64,000 nt of DNA, taken from Epiperipatus broadwayi. Lineage: Eukaryota > Onychophora > Udeonychophora > Euonychophora > Peripatidae. The notes beneath the pieces were generated by a model that searched no databases, was not told the DNA's origin, and worked only from the letters and a program-made list of their open reading frames with translations. The stretch lies in assembly GCA_028023455.1 (NCBI GenBank), contig JAQFVV010006216.1, positions 5,100,877-5,164,876 on the forward strand. Direction: 5' to 3'. Both the position numbers and the translations under genes were made by a program. Of the stretch, positions 1 to 12,224 are shown in pieces; position 1 is the stretch's first letter, and each line of letters begins with the position of its first letter.

Positions 1-853
1 ATGAAACATTACTGTATTTGGTGATAGAAAACCTTAAGCACTCATGAGTATAAATGATTCTAGTCCATTGCCTAAGATGGTGTACTGTTTTAGCTGAGTT
101 TACACACCATACATTAAAAGCTGTTATTCTGACTTCTATTAATGTTATGGGTGGGAAGGTGTTTGCATTTCAAGATATGTTGATAACTGGTTTTCAGCAA
201 GGGTTGCTGTATGTTAGTGGAAATTCAGTGGTTAGTTAGATAGGAGTGATGTTCATTAGTATAAAATATTTTGTTTGAAGTCTGGTTACCTATGATGAAC
301 TGTTGTAATCGTCTGTTTTTGGTTTTTTATTGTTTTTATTTTTTTTGGTCAACTTGGTTTTCTTTTTGTTTTTATTGTAGTTAGTTTGGCTAGTAGGAAT
401 CATGGTATGAATGCTTCAATAATATATGCTGATGTTTTATTTTTAATTACATGTGTGATGTTTATTTCCATTCTGTTTTCATCTCACTGGAGATGCTTTA
501 TGATGTTTCATTTATGTTAGTTTTTTTATCTGTCAAGTGTTGTTGTATATTATGAAGTTAACATATGTTGTAGAAGCCATTTGAGTGGTGTTCGATGTCC
601 TGCATGCTGTTTGGTTAATCTATGGTGTGGTTATGTTTGTTTGTGTTTTGGTCCATAAAAGGGCAGTTAATGTGATTTTTCAGATTGAGAACATGTTTAA
701 ATCTGGTTATTAGTATATGGATTTATGTTAACAGTGTGTGTGTGGTTATCTTTATTCAATGTATAGTTAAGCTGATTATTTGTCTATTGTGTTTTGGACT
801 CTTTTGCTGTCACATTGCATTGCAAGGTAGTCGTGCTGTCCATGTAAGTAGCA
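1..853. other. T/G-rich non-coding stretch
   Basis: I see no gene here. The plus strand is rich in T and G with scattered short open frames that have no coding character. No repeat boundary or terminal motif is recognisable. It is most simply intronic or intergenic DNA. Confidence 0.5.
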
Positions 854-1238
854 CTATGGTTTAAGTCCTCTTGTGAAGAGGCTTAGTGTGGTTTTCTGAT
901 TTACAATCTGTGAAGGAATATTGTTTAGATTCATTTCTGAATACAATCTCAGTTTAAAATTTAACCTGTTGCTGTAAACTAGCAGTGTGGTATATTTTTC
1001 TGATAAATTAGGTTGAAAGCTATGACTTTGCCAATTTCTGAAAGTTCTGGATATCATATTCAAAGTATGCATTTTTGAGTACATTGATGATATGGTTATA
1101 TTGATCTGGCTCAACAGAGATAAGTTCATAATTGCCTAAAGTTTTAATTGTGATTTGAAAATAGGTCATTTGGTTTTCTTGATAAAATTCAAGGATTATA
1201 TACCATGAGTTGGGATGTTCAGCAATTCTCAGCACCAT
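854..1238 (-). pseudogene. possible decayed coding remnant, family unknown
   Basis: Two overlapping minus-strand frames read like parts of one protein split by a frameshift. The first (1,238 down to 1,020) has mixed, protein-like composition with motifs such as EHPNSWYIILEFYQ and ISVEPDQYNHIINVLKNAYF. It ends at a stop just after QNFQKLAKS. The neighbouring frame then carries on as FQPNLSEKYTTLLVYS to about 854. I do not recognise the family. It could be a fragment of a transposable-element protein or chance open sequence in T-rich DNA. A repeat-library protein search would decide. Confidence 0.22.
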
Positions 1239-1587
1239 GTTCCAGACACATGTAATGATATTGCATTGTAAAGCAAATCCCTAGGAAAATTGTATAGAGA
1301 TATGTTCAAATCTAGAGATGATAGTATTATTGAATGCAGGGGGAAATCTTTTAAATGTCCTATTGTTAAACCTATAATTAATTAATTTTAAATCATCATT
1401 ATTCTAATACATGGGGTGGAGAGGCAATTAATTTTTCCCTGGTTTGTATATCAAATTGCAAAATATCATTAGTGTTTATTATTTGGAATCTGTAATTGGT
1501 ATCAGTGTGGAGGAGGAGTTATTGGTGCCATCCATCTGGTCACATAGCCTGGTTTTTACCATTTTAGATATATTTTATTCATTTTAT

Positions 1588-2077
1588 CTTTTTACAAAGA
1601 CTTTATCTTGTCCTTGGATGTGAGAGTATTCATTTATAGTTAAAAATCCACAAAGCACATGTGCATTAGCTTAATGGTTGATTATTAATATTACAGTTTA
1701 CAAAAGCATAGTGCTATATAAAATAAATATATCATTTACATGTGTTTAATTTCAAATAAGAATAACATATCGTAAATTCTAGGAAATTTTGCAAGCGTCA
1801 TTCATTCTAGCATAGTAAAAGTAATTTAAAGTGATCGCTTAATATCTTCATGCTTTCATTTCCAAATGCTTAAGATTTGCCCATACATAAATGCCTGGGT
1901 CGAAAAGGTAGATGAATTCATTCTATAATTTTCACAAAGACTTTATCTTGTGTTTGGAAGTGAGAGTATTCATTTATAGTTAAAAATCCACAAAGCGCAT
2001 GTGCATTACCTTAATGGCTGATTATTAATATTATAGTTTATAAAAACATAGAGCTATATAAAATAAATATCTCATTT
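1588..2077 (+). repeat. duplicated ~145-bp block (two direct copies)
   Basis: The block at about 1,590-1,735 recurs at about 1,930-2,077 with a few substitutions. Both contain ACAAAGACTTTATCTTG, then GAGAGTATTCATTTATAG, AAAAATCCACAAAGC and TATAAAATAAATAT in the same order. The spacing of about 340 bp suggests a local tandem duplication or two hits of one dispersed repeat. No coding capacity is visible. Confidence 0.8.
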
Positions 2078-2078
2078 A

Positions 2079-2121
2079 TTATTATTATTATTAGGATGAC
2101 AATGATATTGTTGTTGTTGTT
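2079..2121 (+). repeat. microsatellites (ATT)n and (TTG)n
   Basis: A short ATT run is followed, after a small gap, by a TTG run. They directly follow the second copy of the duplicated block. Confidence 0.8.
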
Positions 2122-2425
2122 GCAAATGCAATTTTATTAGTACAAAAAGATTACACAGAGATTTCATATATATACATAACATTATTCAGGTATATATCAA
2201 GTTACTTAGAAATTATATATAGGCAAAATGTCATTCGATTACAGGTTGTATCAGTGATTGTATATGTATACAAATATGATTGCATTATTGTTATGATAAT
2301 ATCTGGTAGAATGCTCTAAAATTAATGCGTACATATATATGCTATGTAGCAATCAATTTAAAGTGTTATTGAGAATTCATTAGATATAGTAGAAATTGTA
2401 ATAATTACATAGAACTAACCATTAC

Positions 2426-2453
2426 ACACACACACATATATATATATATATAT
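2426..2453 (+). repeat. compound (CA)n(TA)n microsatellite
   Basis: A run of CA dinucleotides passes into TA dinucleotides. The type recurs through the window. Confidence 0.85.
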
Positions 2454-2660
2454 TGTAGTAATTAATTTATGTGCAATTGAGAGTTCATTGGTTAAAGATC
2501 TTAATGATGTGCATTTGTATAGGCTAAGCTGCACCAAATTTTGCTTGGTTGTTGTCTACAAAGTACATCTTCAATCAAAAGTTCATGAAGAGTTTGCACT
2601 GAGTAGGGCAATGACAAAGTTCATTGTGTCGAGTGCTTAGGCAAAAAATGGAAAAAAACA

Positions 2661-2933
2661 ATGATAGGCAAGAAAAAGAAAAAACAAACAGAGAAGGGAT
2701 ATGCAGACACAGGACTGACCCTGTTGCAGCAAAAGAATATTGAGTGTCAGCTGGGAAATTTGTGTATCAATCAGGTTTTACACTTTGGATTATGCCCTGA
2801 AGGCATGAAGGCTGGATTTATTGGTATTATGATAGATGAGATATTGGATCATGGTTTCAAGAGTGAAGATATGGAGGCAAAAATGTCAGAGTGGGCAAGT
2901 TTACCATCTCTAGCTCTTACTCAAATTTGTTAG
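2661..2933 (+). other. orphan 90-codon open frame, unrecognised
   Basis: This plus-strand frame has a lysine-rich start (MIGKKKKKQTEKGY) followed by mixed sequence with LCINQVLHFGLCPEGMKAGF and a C-terminal EAKMSEWASLPSLALTQIC. Its local GC is slightly above the flanks. No domain is recognisable and there is no splice or promoter context. In-frame stops lie just upstream. It may be a relic of a retrocopied or transposon gene, or chance. Confidence 0.2.
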
Positions 2934-2939
2934 AAAAGG

Positions 2940-4494
2940 TGTTGTTATCAATGCAAAAAGTACAATAAATACATCAAAATGCATATAAACTAAATGTAGC
3001 TGCATGGACATTTGGGATTGCAATTCTACTTAGTATGTCTTTATGATATTATTGAGTAACACATTGTCTTGCCTAAATGTATTTATTATAATATCATGAG
3101 TGCATGCTATGGCTGGCAGATAAAAAGGTGGGCCTGTGTTTCCTCTCTATAGCACAAGAAAAGGTGGTAAATAACTTTTGGAATGAAATCAAAGAACTTT
3201 GGTTTTAAGAACCATTTTTTCAATTAATGTACCAATTGAGCATTGTCAATTCCTAGCATCAAGAAGTAGGGATCAGGCAATTGATTTAGGTATAATAATG
3301 TATATATATATTTCAATAAATATATTCACTTGCACTTTGAAGAGATATTTGATTGTAAAGATTTCTGAATTAGTCTATAAGTGATGATAGGTCTCCATAT
3401 GTAGGAGGGAGGTTTATCTGTAGGCATTATGCTCAGCATGCATTCTAATGCTGGAAAATGTCTTTTGATGGTTTCTAGAAGATTTATGCTTTTTATATAT
3501 GAAATTATGAATGGAATGAAGATGTGTGGTCAGATTGGAAGCTTTATAAAGACAGAAACCATCTTCCTGTACCTTATTAGCTAGTTACATCATTAAGGAA
3601 ATAAATATTTGACAAACTTTATGTTTAATGATTAAAAAACATTTTTGTGATGACTAAGCTCGTTGAAAATGCAAACTTTTAAGTATAATAATGGGTAGAA
3701 CTTGGAGAGGAAGGTAGTAATCCACTCTGCTTCATCTCTTAATTTATTTTGGATTTTATGTTTTGTCCAATTGAAGCCCAAGTAAAATGAAAAACCAAGA
3801 AGGGCGGTGGGTTTAACTTGGTAAGCTTGTGTATATAGTTCTCTGGTGTAAAAAAAGCAGGTAGCAGTTATTTACATTAAACTTGAGTTTAAAGGTAACT
3901 GAGCAGACATTAATTATTTTTTTGAAGAATTGGCAGTTGCTTTTTCAAAATGAGAAAAATATTAATGTTATCCATGTAGGCTATACATGGTATATATAAA
4001 CTGGTATGTGAGATTTGGAGGCCTGTAATTTTTGCTGGATTTTTGTTAGAAAATGAATAATATATACCATGAATAATAGTAAACTGAGAGATGGTCTCTG
4101 GGGAATGGATTGACTAGGAATGAATGAAGGTAAGAATCTACCATTCATGTATTTCATGGGTCATCAGTGGGTTGATTAGTACATATAGTAGGGTATGAGG
4201 TATTATGGTGTTGACTAGGAGGTGAATTAAAGTGTCAACAAAAACCAAATCAAAGGCAGCTTTAATACCAATCTGGATAGCTATTAGAACATATTTCTTT
4301 TGCTCTCAAACTGTGTTTAGAATTGTCTTAAACATAAGTACTGCTTGGGCTATTGAAGAGCAAGTGTGATATTAGGGGGAGTAGGTGTAGCTATTTTATT
4401 TTTTAGAACTTTTTCCAAGTATTTTTATTCCCAGGGGACACATGGAGATTGGCCGCAGATTGGATAGATTGAATATTGGAGCTGGTTTCTTGTT
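2940..4494. other. A+T-rich stretch without recognised features
   Basis: Only short random open frames and homopolymer runs are seen. No terminal repeat, tandem array or RNA gene is recognisable. The region ends where the large inverted repeat begins. Confidence 0.5.
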
Positions 4495-4831
4495 GATAAT
4501 CAAACATTGTAATAGTAAATTTCAAAAAATTTACATACGTTAAGGCATTTTTAAAAAAAATCATAAATGCTATTTACAAAAGCTTTTATATAGCAATAAT
4601 TAAACACTATTTATTTAGCAATAATTAGAAAAATAATAAATGCTACTTTCAAAAGCCTATTCCTGTCTTTCATCAGTATATATTAAATCTCAGAAACGCT
4701 ATTTATTTAGCGATAATTAGAAAAATAATAAATGTTACTTTCAAAAGCTTATTCCTGTCTTTCAACAGTATACAGTATACTAAATCTCAAAAATCAGTAT
4801 TATAAATTTAAAAAATAATATTTAAAAAGTA

Positions 4832-6187
4832 CACCTTTACCCCGCTTAGTAATTGGCTACTTAGTGACATTTCACAATAGCGTTTGTCATCAATTTGTAC
4901 CCACTACTTCGATTTACAATCGATTTTTCACTATAACAATTGGGGGAAAAAAAATTTTTAAATTTTTTTGGCAGCTATCTTCAATTTTGCAACACTGATG
5001 ACATCAGAGAATAGGTATTTTAAATTCATTTTACCCAAAAGTAAAAGTACATTACTGTAATACATAGTATATAGGTAATGACTTTTATTCATAAAACACA
5101 ATGTTAGTGCTGCGTTCAGTATTTTGATTATAAAATGTATAAAGTTAAAATATATATAATTACTGAATCTATAATACTGTATACATATAAGTGTTGAATG
5201 TTTTTAGAAAAATTAAACTTTATTTAAATATAATGTACATACTTGGATTATTTAAATAAAGTTTAATTTTTCTAGACATTCAACACTTGTATTAGATGAT
5301 GAAAACAGTCCAATTAAAATACCATCATCACAAACTTTCAGGAAAACACTAAATACTAATATTAAATTGTGTGTGTGTGTTCCTTAATTATGTACACCAA
5401 GTGGTTTCAAATCAAAAGAAAAAACATTTTAAAGTGAGAATGTTGAATTAGAAAAAAATTTAAAAAGAAAAACGGATTGCATTTAAAATGAATAATTTTT
5501 CTACATGAACGGGGGGGGGGGAGAGATACTATTACATTAGTAAAAATATACAGTAAGAAAAATAAACTTAGTGTATAAATTTAGAAAATTAGAACAGATT
5601 TTTTTTCTTTTAAAATAAGTTGATTTTTTTTTATAAAGTTGACTGATTTACAATAGGCATTAAGCCTTTTTTTACTCTGGAATACAGTAATAAGTCTTTA
5701 TGTTCAATTAAATAATTTATAATTAAACATTGTTTTTTTAATTTGAATAATTTCACACAAATAATAAATATAAATGTACAGTACTGTATGTAATACAAAT
5801 GTTTAAAAAATGCACTTCAGTATGGAATTTTTTTTCATTACGATGAAAAACTTCTGTGGAAGAATATAAAAACTCTTAAATTCAAATTTAGTTTCACTTT
5901 CTCTTTCTTTTTGCCGTAGTGTACTTTTTAAACAGTGAAAATATGCTTTTTTTTTCCTAGTGATATAAAACTTTTCTTTTAGATACCATCTTTAGTCATC
6001 ACTGCCATGAAAAAGTCAAGAAAATCTTTGAGCTTTAAAACCAATGTTGATATTTTACATCGTCGACTGGAACCGACCAATTTTTTCCCCATAGACCCCC
6101 ATTATAAATACGTATTCTGTATACGATATTCTTGCTTAACAATGAGTTTTGGAGGACCAATTGCCATCGCTAAGTAGGGTAAAGGTG
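4832..6187. mobile_element. non-autonomous Tc1/mariner-superfamily transposon (pogo/Tigger-like ends), TA target duplication
   Basis: The ends are CACCTTTACCCCGCTTAG and, reversed from the right, CACCTTTACCCTACTTAGCG. Each is bordered by a TA. The flanks rejoin as ...ATTTAAAAAG-TA-TAATGATAAATCTC. The same joined sequence, without the insert, exists in the opposite arm at about 9,460-9,480 and again at about 9,868-9,888. That shows an insertion at TA. No transposase frame survives inside, so the copy is non-autonomous. A CGCTTAG near the tip recalls pogo-type ends, but the superfamily call rests mainly on the TA duplication and TIR form. Confidence 0.85.
5188..5291. repeat. hairpin (short inverted repeat) inside the TA-flanked transposon
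   Basis: Two arms containing GAAAAATTAAACTTTATTTAAATA and its complement flank a short spacer around ATGTACATACTTGG. The outer edges read AAGTGTTGAATG and CATTCAACACTTG. This is either a secondary MITE or the palindromic centre of the host element. Confidence 0.8.
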
Positions 6188-6851
6188 TATAATGATAAAT
6201 CTCAAATGGCGGGAAAAATTAATTGTAAAAAAAAAAAAACTCTAGCTTTAAACACTATTTCGTGGAGTATCAACAAATGAAAAACCTAATCAACCTACTT
6301 TTAAAAATATATATTATTTTACATTTGGCTTTGGGATTATCCCTCTAACTAAGAGATGTAATAATAATTCACAAACCTTAATAACAGACATAATAATACA
6401 TATTACAGTTAGCATTTATTTAAACATTTTTTTACCAATATTTTAAGAATTTTTAAAATATTACCAACTTTCTGGATCAGTTGCTGAATTTGGGTTTTCC
6501 TAGATCTCTTCACTAGTGCAAAACCATAAAGTCATTAACAAATTTTAGTTTTAAGATTTAAGTTTATTACTTTAAAGAAGACCCCAGTAAAATTAATTTA
6601 ATCAGAAAATATCACAGCTTGACAGCATCTCTATAGAATTTATTTTTAAAACTCTATGCTTGGGTCTTACATAAATTAGACCAGGTATGTGTGATGTAAG
6701 ATAATTTCCAAGAATCAGGCTCAGGAATCGCCTTTTGTCTTACTAAGATAAAAGTGCTAAGTTAAGAAATTTAACAATAGAAAGCTAAACTTTCAAATTA
6801 TAAAAAAAGAGCTGTAAACAAGCTAATGGATTTTTATGCCTCAAACCTAAC

Positions 6852-7375
6852 ATCGTCATGTATATAATCCTATAATAATATATGTTGATGTATAATGACG
6901 TATGTTTACATGTATATGCACCCATCTAATATATTAATGACTGTATACAGACATTAATATATATATATATTAATATATTAGATATGCACACATACACATA
7001 AAGATATGTTATTACACATAAAAATACATTATTATAGGATTATATATGTGGACTGGGATGGGTTTGAATTTGGAAAAGCGGCCTACTATGATACATAGTA
7101 GGTGAAATGGAATGATAGACAGATAATACCATTTCAATATATGTAGATATATGTGCACTTTAAAATAATTGCATAGCAACAATAAATGAATATGCAAACA
7201 TGATTAAAGAATATAATCAAATATTGGATGGTAGTTGACATGATAGTCTATGTCGAAATACATGCACTAGAAAGTAAAAAAAAAAAAAATACCAACATAA
7301 ATAAATTAAAATTTGTTGAGTATTTCAAATGTTAAAGGCATAGACTTCTAAATAAGATTAAATACTAATAGCCTT
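6852..7375. other. A+T-rich spacer inside the inverted repeat
   Basis: Contains TA- and ATATT-rich simple sequence (about 6,930-6,985) and no convincing coding frame. Confidence 0.5.
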
Positions 7376-8320
7376 TTCACTGTCAGCAGATATCTTTAGC
7401 ATCTTTTAGAAATGCAATAAGCAAATCTCGATCATTAAGATGCTTTTTATTCATTTACCAACAAATTGCATCTAAATGTGACTGCAGTAAATCCAGTGAA
7501 GTCCCTCTCTTTTTTTTAATATTTTACATTTATCTTCCAGCCATGACCATTCGATGGACTGCATATGAACACCTGTCACCAGATTCACATAGTTCTGTTG
7601 ATGGTTGAATGCTGAAACCCTCTATCATTGAGGTCTGAATAGGTTGGCCACTCGTCTGAATGAATGACAGAGCCAGCCATGCATTCCCTTTCAATTATAG
7701 GTATCAAAGTAGCTTTATCTCAATGTTTAACTGTAAAGTAGTGGCAATCTAAACCATTTTTCAACCCAAATACCCAAGGTTCATTAATTCAGGCTCCATG
7801 TTTTTTTTTATTAATTACGGTTATGGATTTGTCAGTGGAAGTAGTTGGCTGATCACCACTTAGCATTCTTTCCTTATTATACTTTCTTTTGTCTGCAAAT
7901 CTTGCTTCGTCTATTTGAATTGGTTCTTCTTGAGTCCCTATTAATTGTCCTTTTTTTGATGGCTCAGGAACAGACTTCCCTGCAGAAATTAAACCAATCT
8001 ATGACTGTATTTAATGATTTGCTGGACATCATCGCCACCATTTTTGTTTGCATATCTGAGATAAAAAAGTAAACCAGTTCTAGAATCTGACACACTGTCA
8101 ATCTACTATTAACCCTGTCTGTTGCATCCATGTAATGGAAAAATGGGTTGCCTGTATGAATAGAGCAAGTAGTATAGCATGTAAAACATCTCATAGTGAG
8201 GACCCATTTCCCTTTACAGGTTTTTGCTCTGTTTCTCTAACATGTTATTACCACATTTTTCACGTGGTCTCTTCCTGTCTTCATCATTTAAAAAGTTATT
8301 ATTTTTCAGAAAGGTAATAG
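7366..8320 (-). mobile_element. possible boundaries of the transposase-bearing element
   Basis: TAATAGCCT occurs at about 7,366 and again at about 8,315, just outside the transposase remnant. It could be a 9-bp target duplication, a length usual for Merlin. The ends between them (CCTTTTCACTG and CCTTTCTGAAA read inward) match only weakly. The assignment is tentative. Confidence 0.3.
7430..8215 (-). pseudogene. ISXO2-like (IS1595/Merlin-type) DDE transposase pseudogene
   Basis: Read on the minus strand in shifting frames, the segment keeps the order of the ISXO2-like transposase domain. First come C-x2-C...SIHTGNPFF and a helical part ending DWFNFCREVC. Next is EEPIQIDEARFADKRKYN with the first catalytic Asp, then EPWVFGLKNGLDCH and SVIHSDEWPTYSDL with the second. 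The last block is VNLVTGVHMQSIEWSWLEDK with the catalytic Glu. Proteins of this family cut and paste Merlin-type DNA transposons, which give 8-9-bp target duplications. At least two frameshifts and several stops show it is dead. It lies at the centre of the large inverted repeat. Confidence 0.82.
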
Positions 8321-8579
8321 CCTGATTCTCACTAGAAATAATATCAAAATAAAATGACTTTAATGCCATGGTTAAGAGATTCAATGGTCACCAATTCAAT
8401 ATATGTCTCTGAAAGCACAAGAAATTTTGTTACTAAAGACCAAAGATTTTGTATCAAAACTTGTCTTTTATACCCATTTTCAAATCATATGATCACATGA
8501 ACACACACCCTTTATATTTCAGTTTTTTTATTTTTTAAATATTAATAAAAAGCAGGTCAATTATATTTTTGTTTTTGCA

Positions 8580-9116
8580 ATATTTTCGGAATAAATTACC
8601 AATTAATTTTACTTGTGTCTTTGAAGTTTTAAAACTTAAATCTTAAAACTAATACATGTATTGGCATACATATACATGTGGGTAGAAATTGTGACATGTA
8701 ATATGTTACAGTGCAATTATATTTTTAAATTATTAATTTATTATAAATTTTTTATAATAAATTTTACCCCTCTATTGCATTTGCTTGCAAGTTAGGTTTG
8801 AGGCATAAAAGTACATTAGCTTCTTTACAGCTCTTTTTTATAATTTGAAAGTTTAGCTTTCTACTGTTAAATTTTTTATAGCACTTTTATCTTAGTAAGA
8901 CAAAAAGTAATCCCAAGCCTGATTCTTAGAAATTATTTTACATCACACATCATCATCATCATCACACATACCTGGTTTAATTTGTGTAAGACCCAAGCAC
9001 AGAGTTTTAAAAATAAATTCTATAGAGATGCTGTCAAGCTGTGATATTTCCTGATTAAATTAATTTTACTGGTGTCTTCTTTAAAGTAATAAACTTAAAT
9101 CTTAAAACTAAAATTT
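8580..9116 (+). repeat. internal direct duplication near the inner edge of the right arm
   Basis: A stretch around 8,590-8,655 (AATTAATTTTACTTGTGTCTT ... AAACTTAAATCTTAAAACTAA) recurs around 9,058-9,113 with small differences. The right side of the palindrome has therefore been partly duplicated. Confidence 0.6.
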
Positions 9117-9429
9117 GCTAATGACTTTATGGTTTTGCACTAATAGAGAGATCTAGGAAGACCAAAATATAGCAACTGATCCAGAAAGTTAGTAATATTT
9201 TTCAAATTCTTAAAATATTGGTAAAAAATTACCTAAACAAATGCTAACTGTAATATGCATTATTATGTCTGTTATTAAGGTTTGTGAATTATTATTATAT
9301 CTCTTAGTTAGAGAAATTATCCCAAAGCCAAATGTAAAATATTATGTATTTTTAAAAGTAGGTTAATTAGGTTTTACATTTGTTGATACTCCATGAAATA
9401 GTATTGAAAGTCAGAGGAGTTTTTTTTTT

Positions 9430-10150
9430 TTTACAATTCATTTTTCCCATCATTTGAGATTTAGCATTATACTTTTTAAATATTATTTTTTAAATTTATA
9501 ATACTGATTTTTGAGATTTAGTATATACTGTTGAAAAACAGGAATAGGCTTTTGAAAGTAGCATTTATTATTTTTCTAATGTTTAATTATCACTATATAA
9601 AGGCTTTTGTAAATAGCATTTATGATTTTTTTAAGTGCCTTAACATACGTAAATTTTTTGAGATTTACTATTACAATGTTTGATTATCACTATATTCCCG
9701 CACTTTTTTTTCATTGTAGCATCTTAGGCTATTTAATTTTCCACGTTATTTTTTTTCCCCACACTTTTTTTAATTTTTGAGATTTACTATTATAATGTTT
9801 GATTTATAGCATTTTCAATTTTTCTAATTACATGCAGTGCAATTCATTTTTCCCGGCATTTGAGATTTAGCATTATACTTTTTAAATATTATTTTTTCAA
9901 TTTATAATACTGATTTAGTATATACTGTTGAAAGACAGGAATAGGCTTTTGAAAGTAGCATTTATTATTTTTCTAATTATTGCTAAGTAAATAGCATTTA
10001 ATTATCATCACTATACAACAGCTTTTGTAAATAGCATTTATGATTATTTTTTTAAAATGTACTGCAATTCATGTGAATATTTTGCTTTTATACATTAATT
10101 TTTTGAGATTTACTATTACAATGTTTGATTATCACTAAATAAATTAGCAT
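9430..10150 (+). repeat. tandem duplication of the outer right arm
   Basis: About 9,440-9,688 is repeated at about 9,850-10,130. Both carry CATTTGAGATTTAGCATTATAC, GGAATAGGCTTTTGAAAGTAG and TTTACTATTACAATGTTTGATTAT in order. Both copies keep the uninterrupted TA site that is occupied in the left arm. Confidence 0.8.
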
Positions 10151-10392
10151 TTTTGATTTATTTTAAAAGTTTTTGTAATTTTTTTAATTTTCAACGTTAC
10201 CTTTTTTCCTGCTTTTTTATATTCCAGCACTTTCTTTAATTGTAGTTCCTTAGGCTATTTAATTTCCAATGTTACTTTCTCCCCCCCCCCACACCTTTTT
10301 TAAGTGTAGCACCTTGGGCTATTTAATTTCCCACATTACTTTCTTTTCCCTTCACTTTTTTTAATTGTAGTGCCCTAAGCTATTACATTTTT
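9698..10392 (+). repeat. degenerate minisatellite, ~65-80-bp unit
   Basis: The unit resembles CACTTTTTTTAATTGTAG, CACCTTAGGCTATTTAATTT, CCAACGTTACTTTC. It appears once at about 9,700-9,770 and about four times between 10,180 and 10,392. A C-rich run is present in one unit. Confidence 0.7.
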
Positions 10393-10531
10393 TGAAACTG
10401 AGTGCTTCTAATCGATGTCATTTATTGTTTGTTTGTACCAACAGTGTTTTTGGGTATTTTAAAATTCAAAATGGCCATCAAGTGCATACTATATCAGCAA
10501 CGAATTATTACATACATATATATATATATAA

Positions 10532-12224
10532 AACAGATTTGAGGATTACATTAACACTTAGATAGATTTAAATCATATTTATTTTAATATACACAGATGG
10601 AAATTTTTATATAATTTAATATTTTAAGTATAAATAGACTGCATAGAATATGCACTTAAAGTCTAAAAAATCATTTAACCTCATGCTAAAAAGTTCAGTT
10701 AAACCAACACTAGTTTCCTCGTATACAGATGCAACCAATGCAACACCAAGACATTAGTATAAGACCATGCCAATGGGAATGTGTCTGTAGCATGATATTA
10801 TTAAAGAAGTGATCCTCATCCAGTATAAGAATGCACTTCTGTCTGGCAAAGGAATCATATATAACAATAATGAAAAATCAAAATGCTCCAAATGGAAGGA
10901 GAGCGTTTCTTGCTAACTTACAGTCCCAATCCATACAGCATAAGGAATCAAATGGTGTAGGGAGTACCTCTATGACCAATAACAATGTGATGGCTACATT
11001 TTTGCGCCATGCATTCAGTTGGGTACTAAGCCCTATATATTAACATGCTTCAGATTACATTGACATAACATGCTGTGCATCCCTCCCACTAGCATTGATT
11101 CAACTATGAAATAAATAGTCCAAATTATCCCCACATTATTTAATCTAAAATTAATGAATCTATGCAGCCATCTATAACTAACTTTCAATTTAATAATTTA
11201 GTTAACAAAAATAGAAATGATTGATAGAAAATGTTATACATAAAAGAGAAATATTAATGATTAATTTAAAGAGTTCATTTGCTCATCAGATAAGAGCTTG
11301 TTTAGAAGTCACTCTTAGGTTACTAATTGAAAACTTGTTTATAATATTTAAAAGTTAATATTTAATATCAAAGTTTATACTTCCCATGGTAAATCTTTAT
11401 GAATCCTCTAGATTTTGGCAGATTTATGAAAATCCATTCTAGTTATCACATTTTGTGGATTGTTTTTCTTGGGGATGAAACCACTGCTTGCTATTCATTC
11501 AGGAACCATCATTCAGGAGGCTGCCTCAGCTGATGCAAATAAAGAAAATGAAATCTAGTGCAAGACTCCTACATTGTGGAGTCCACAATACAGCTGCGAT
11601 GTATTTCTAACCAGTCACCACTATTCAATCAATAGTCCATCACTAGTTAATCAATCCTCTATTCAATTATTTTTCTTTTTATAGTATTAGGCATCCCTTA
11701 TTATTATATTTATGGATCAATCACTCCTGACAATACTGCAATCATATTGGCCATAATGGTTTTGCTTTCTGGACCATGCGTTTGTTGGTTACTGCATTGA
11801 TTAGTCTGTTCCAAAGTGGAAAACACTGTAATCTTTTAATTTTTATCTTTTATACGACTTTCCATTGTTTAAGTGCCCCAAGGGCACATTTGCTTTACAT
11901 TTATTACATTTTAATAGAACAATTATTTCCATTTTACTTAAGATTTAAGTATACTTTTTTTGAATAGAAACTAATCAACATTTTTAATTATTTTTATTTA
12001 CATTACTTTTTAAAAAAAATACTAATCTTTTATCTTTAGATTTTTATTTTTTTACTTTAACTTGCTTTCAAGTAATTATTTAATAGTTTTCCATCTGTGC
12101 AATTTATGTATTGGTTTAAACAATTTTATTAATTTTTTTTTTTAAGATTTGTATTTGGTTTTATTTGTCGATATTTCATTTATTATTTTACAGTGATATA
12201 ATGGCATAAATGTATACTGTTACA
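10532..12224 (+). repeat. dispersed repeat, copy 1
   Basis: It starts AACAGATTTGAGGATTACAT directly after a (TA)n tract and runs to about ATGTATACTGTTAC. It matches 16,635-18,300 along its length with scattered substitutions and small indels. No transposase or RT frame is visible. A 63-codon open frame at 11,776-11,967 is also open in copy 2, but its product is hydrophobic and unrecognised. Confidence 0.85.

Larger units (their letters stand above)
4495..9688. mobile_element. large inverted-repeat structure around a transposase relic
   Basis: The outer left arm begins GATAATCAAACATTGTAATAG at 4,495 and its reverse complement ends at 9,688. Matching continues inward through a motif reading CAAAAGCCTATTCCTGTC on the plus strand and through TTTGGCTTTGGGATTAT. 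It stops at CAAACCTAAC (6,851) on the left and GTTAGGTTTG (8,791) on the right. Without the nested 1.36 kb insert the left arm is about 1.0 kb; the right arm is about 0.9 kb. The arms have clear substitutions and small indels, so the structure is old. The centre holds a decayed ISXO2/Merlin-like transposase. Either this is one transposon with very long TIRs, or a palindrome that later received the transposase element. Confidence 0.75.
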
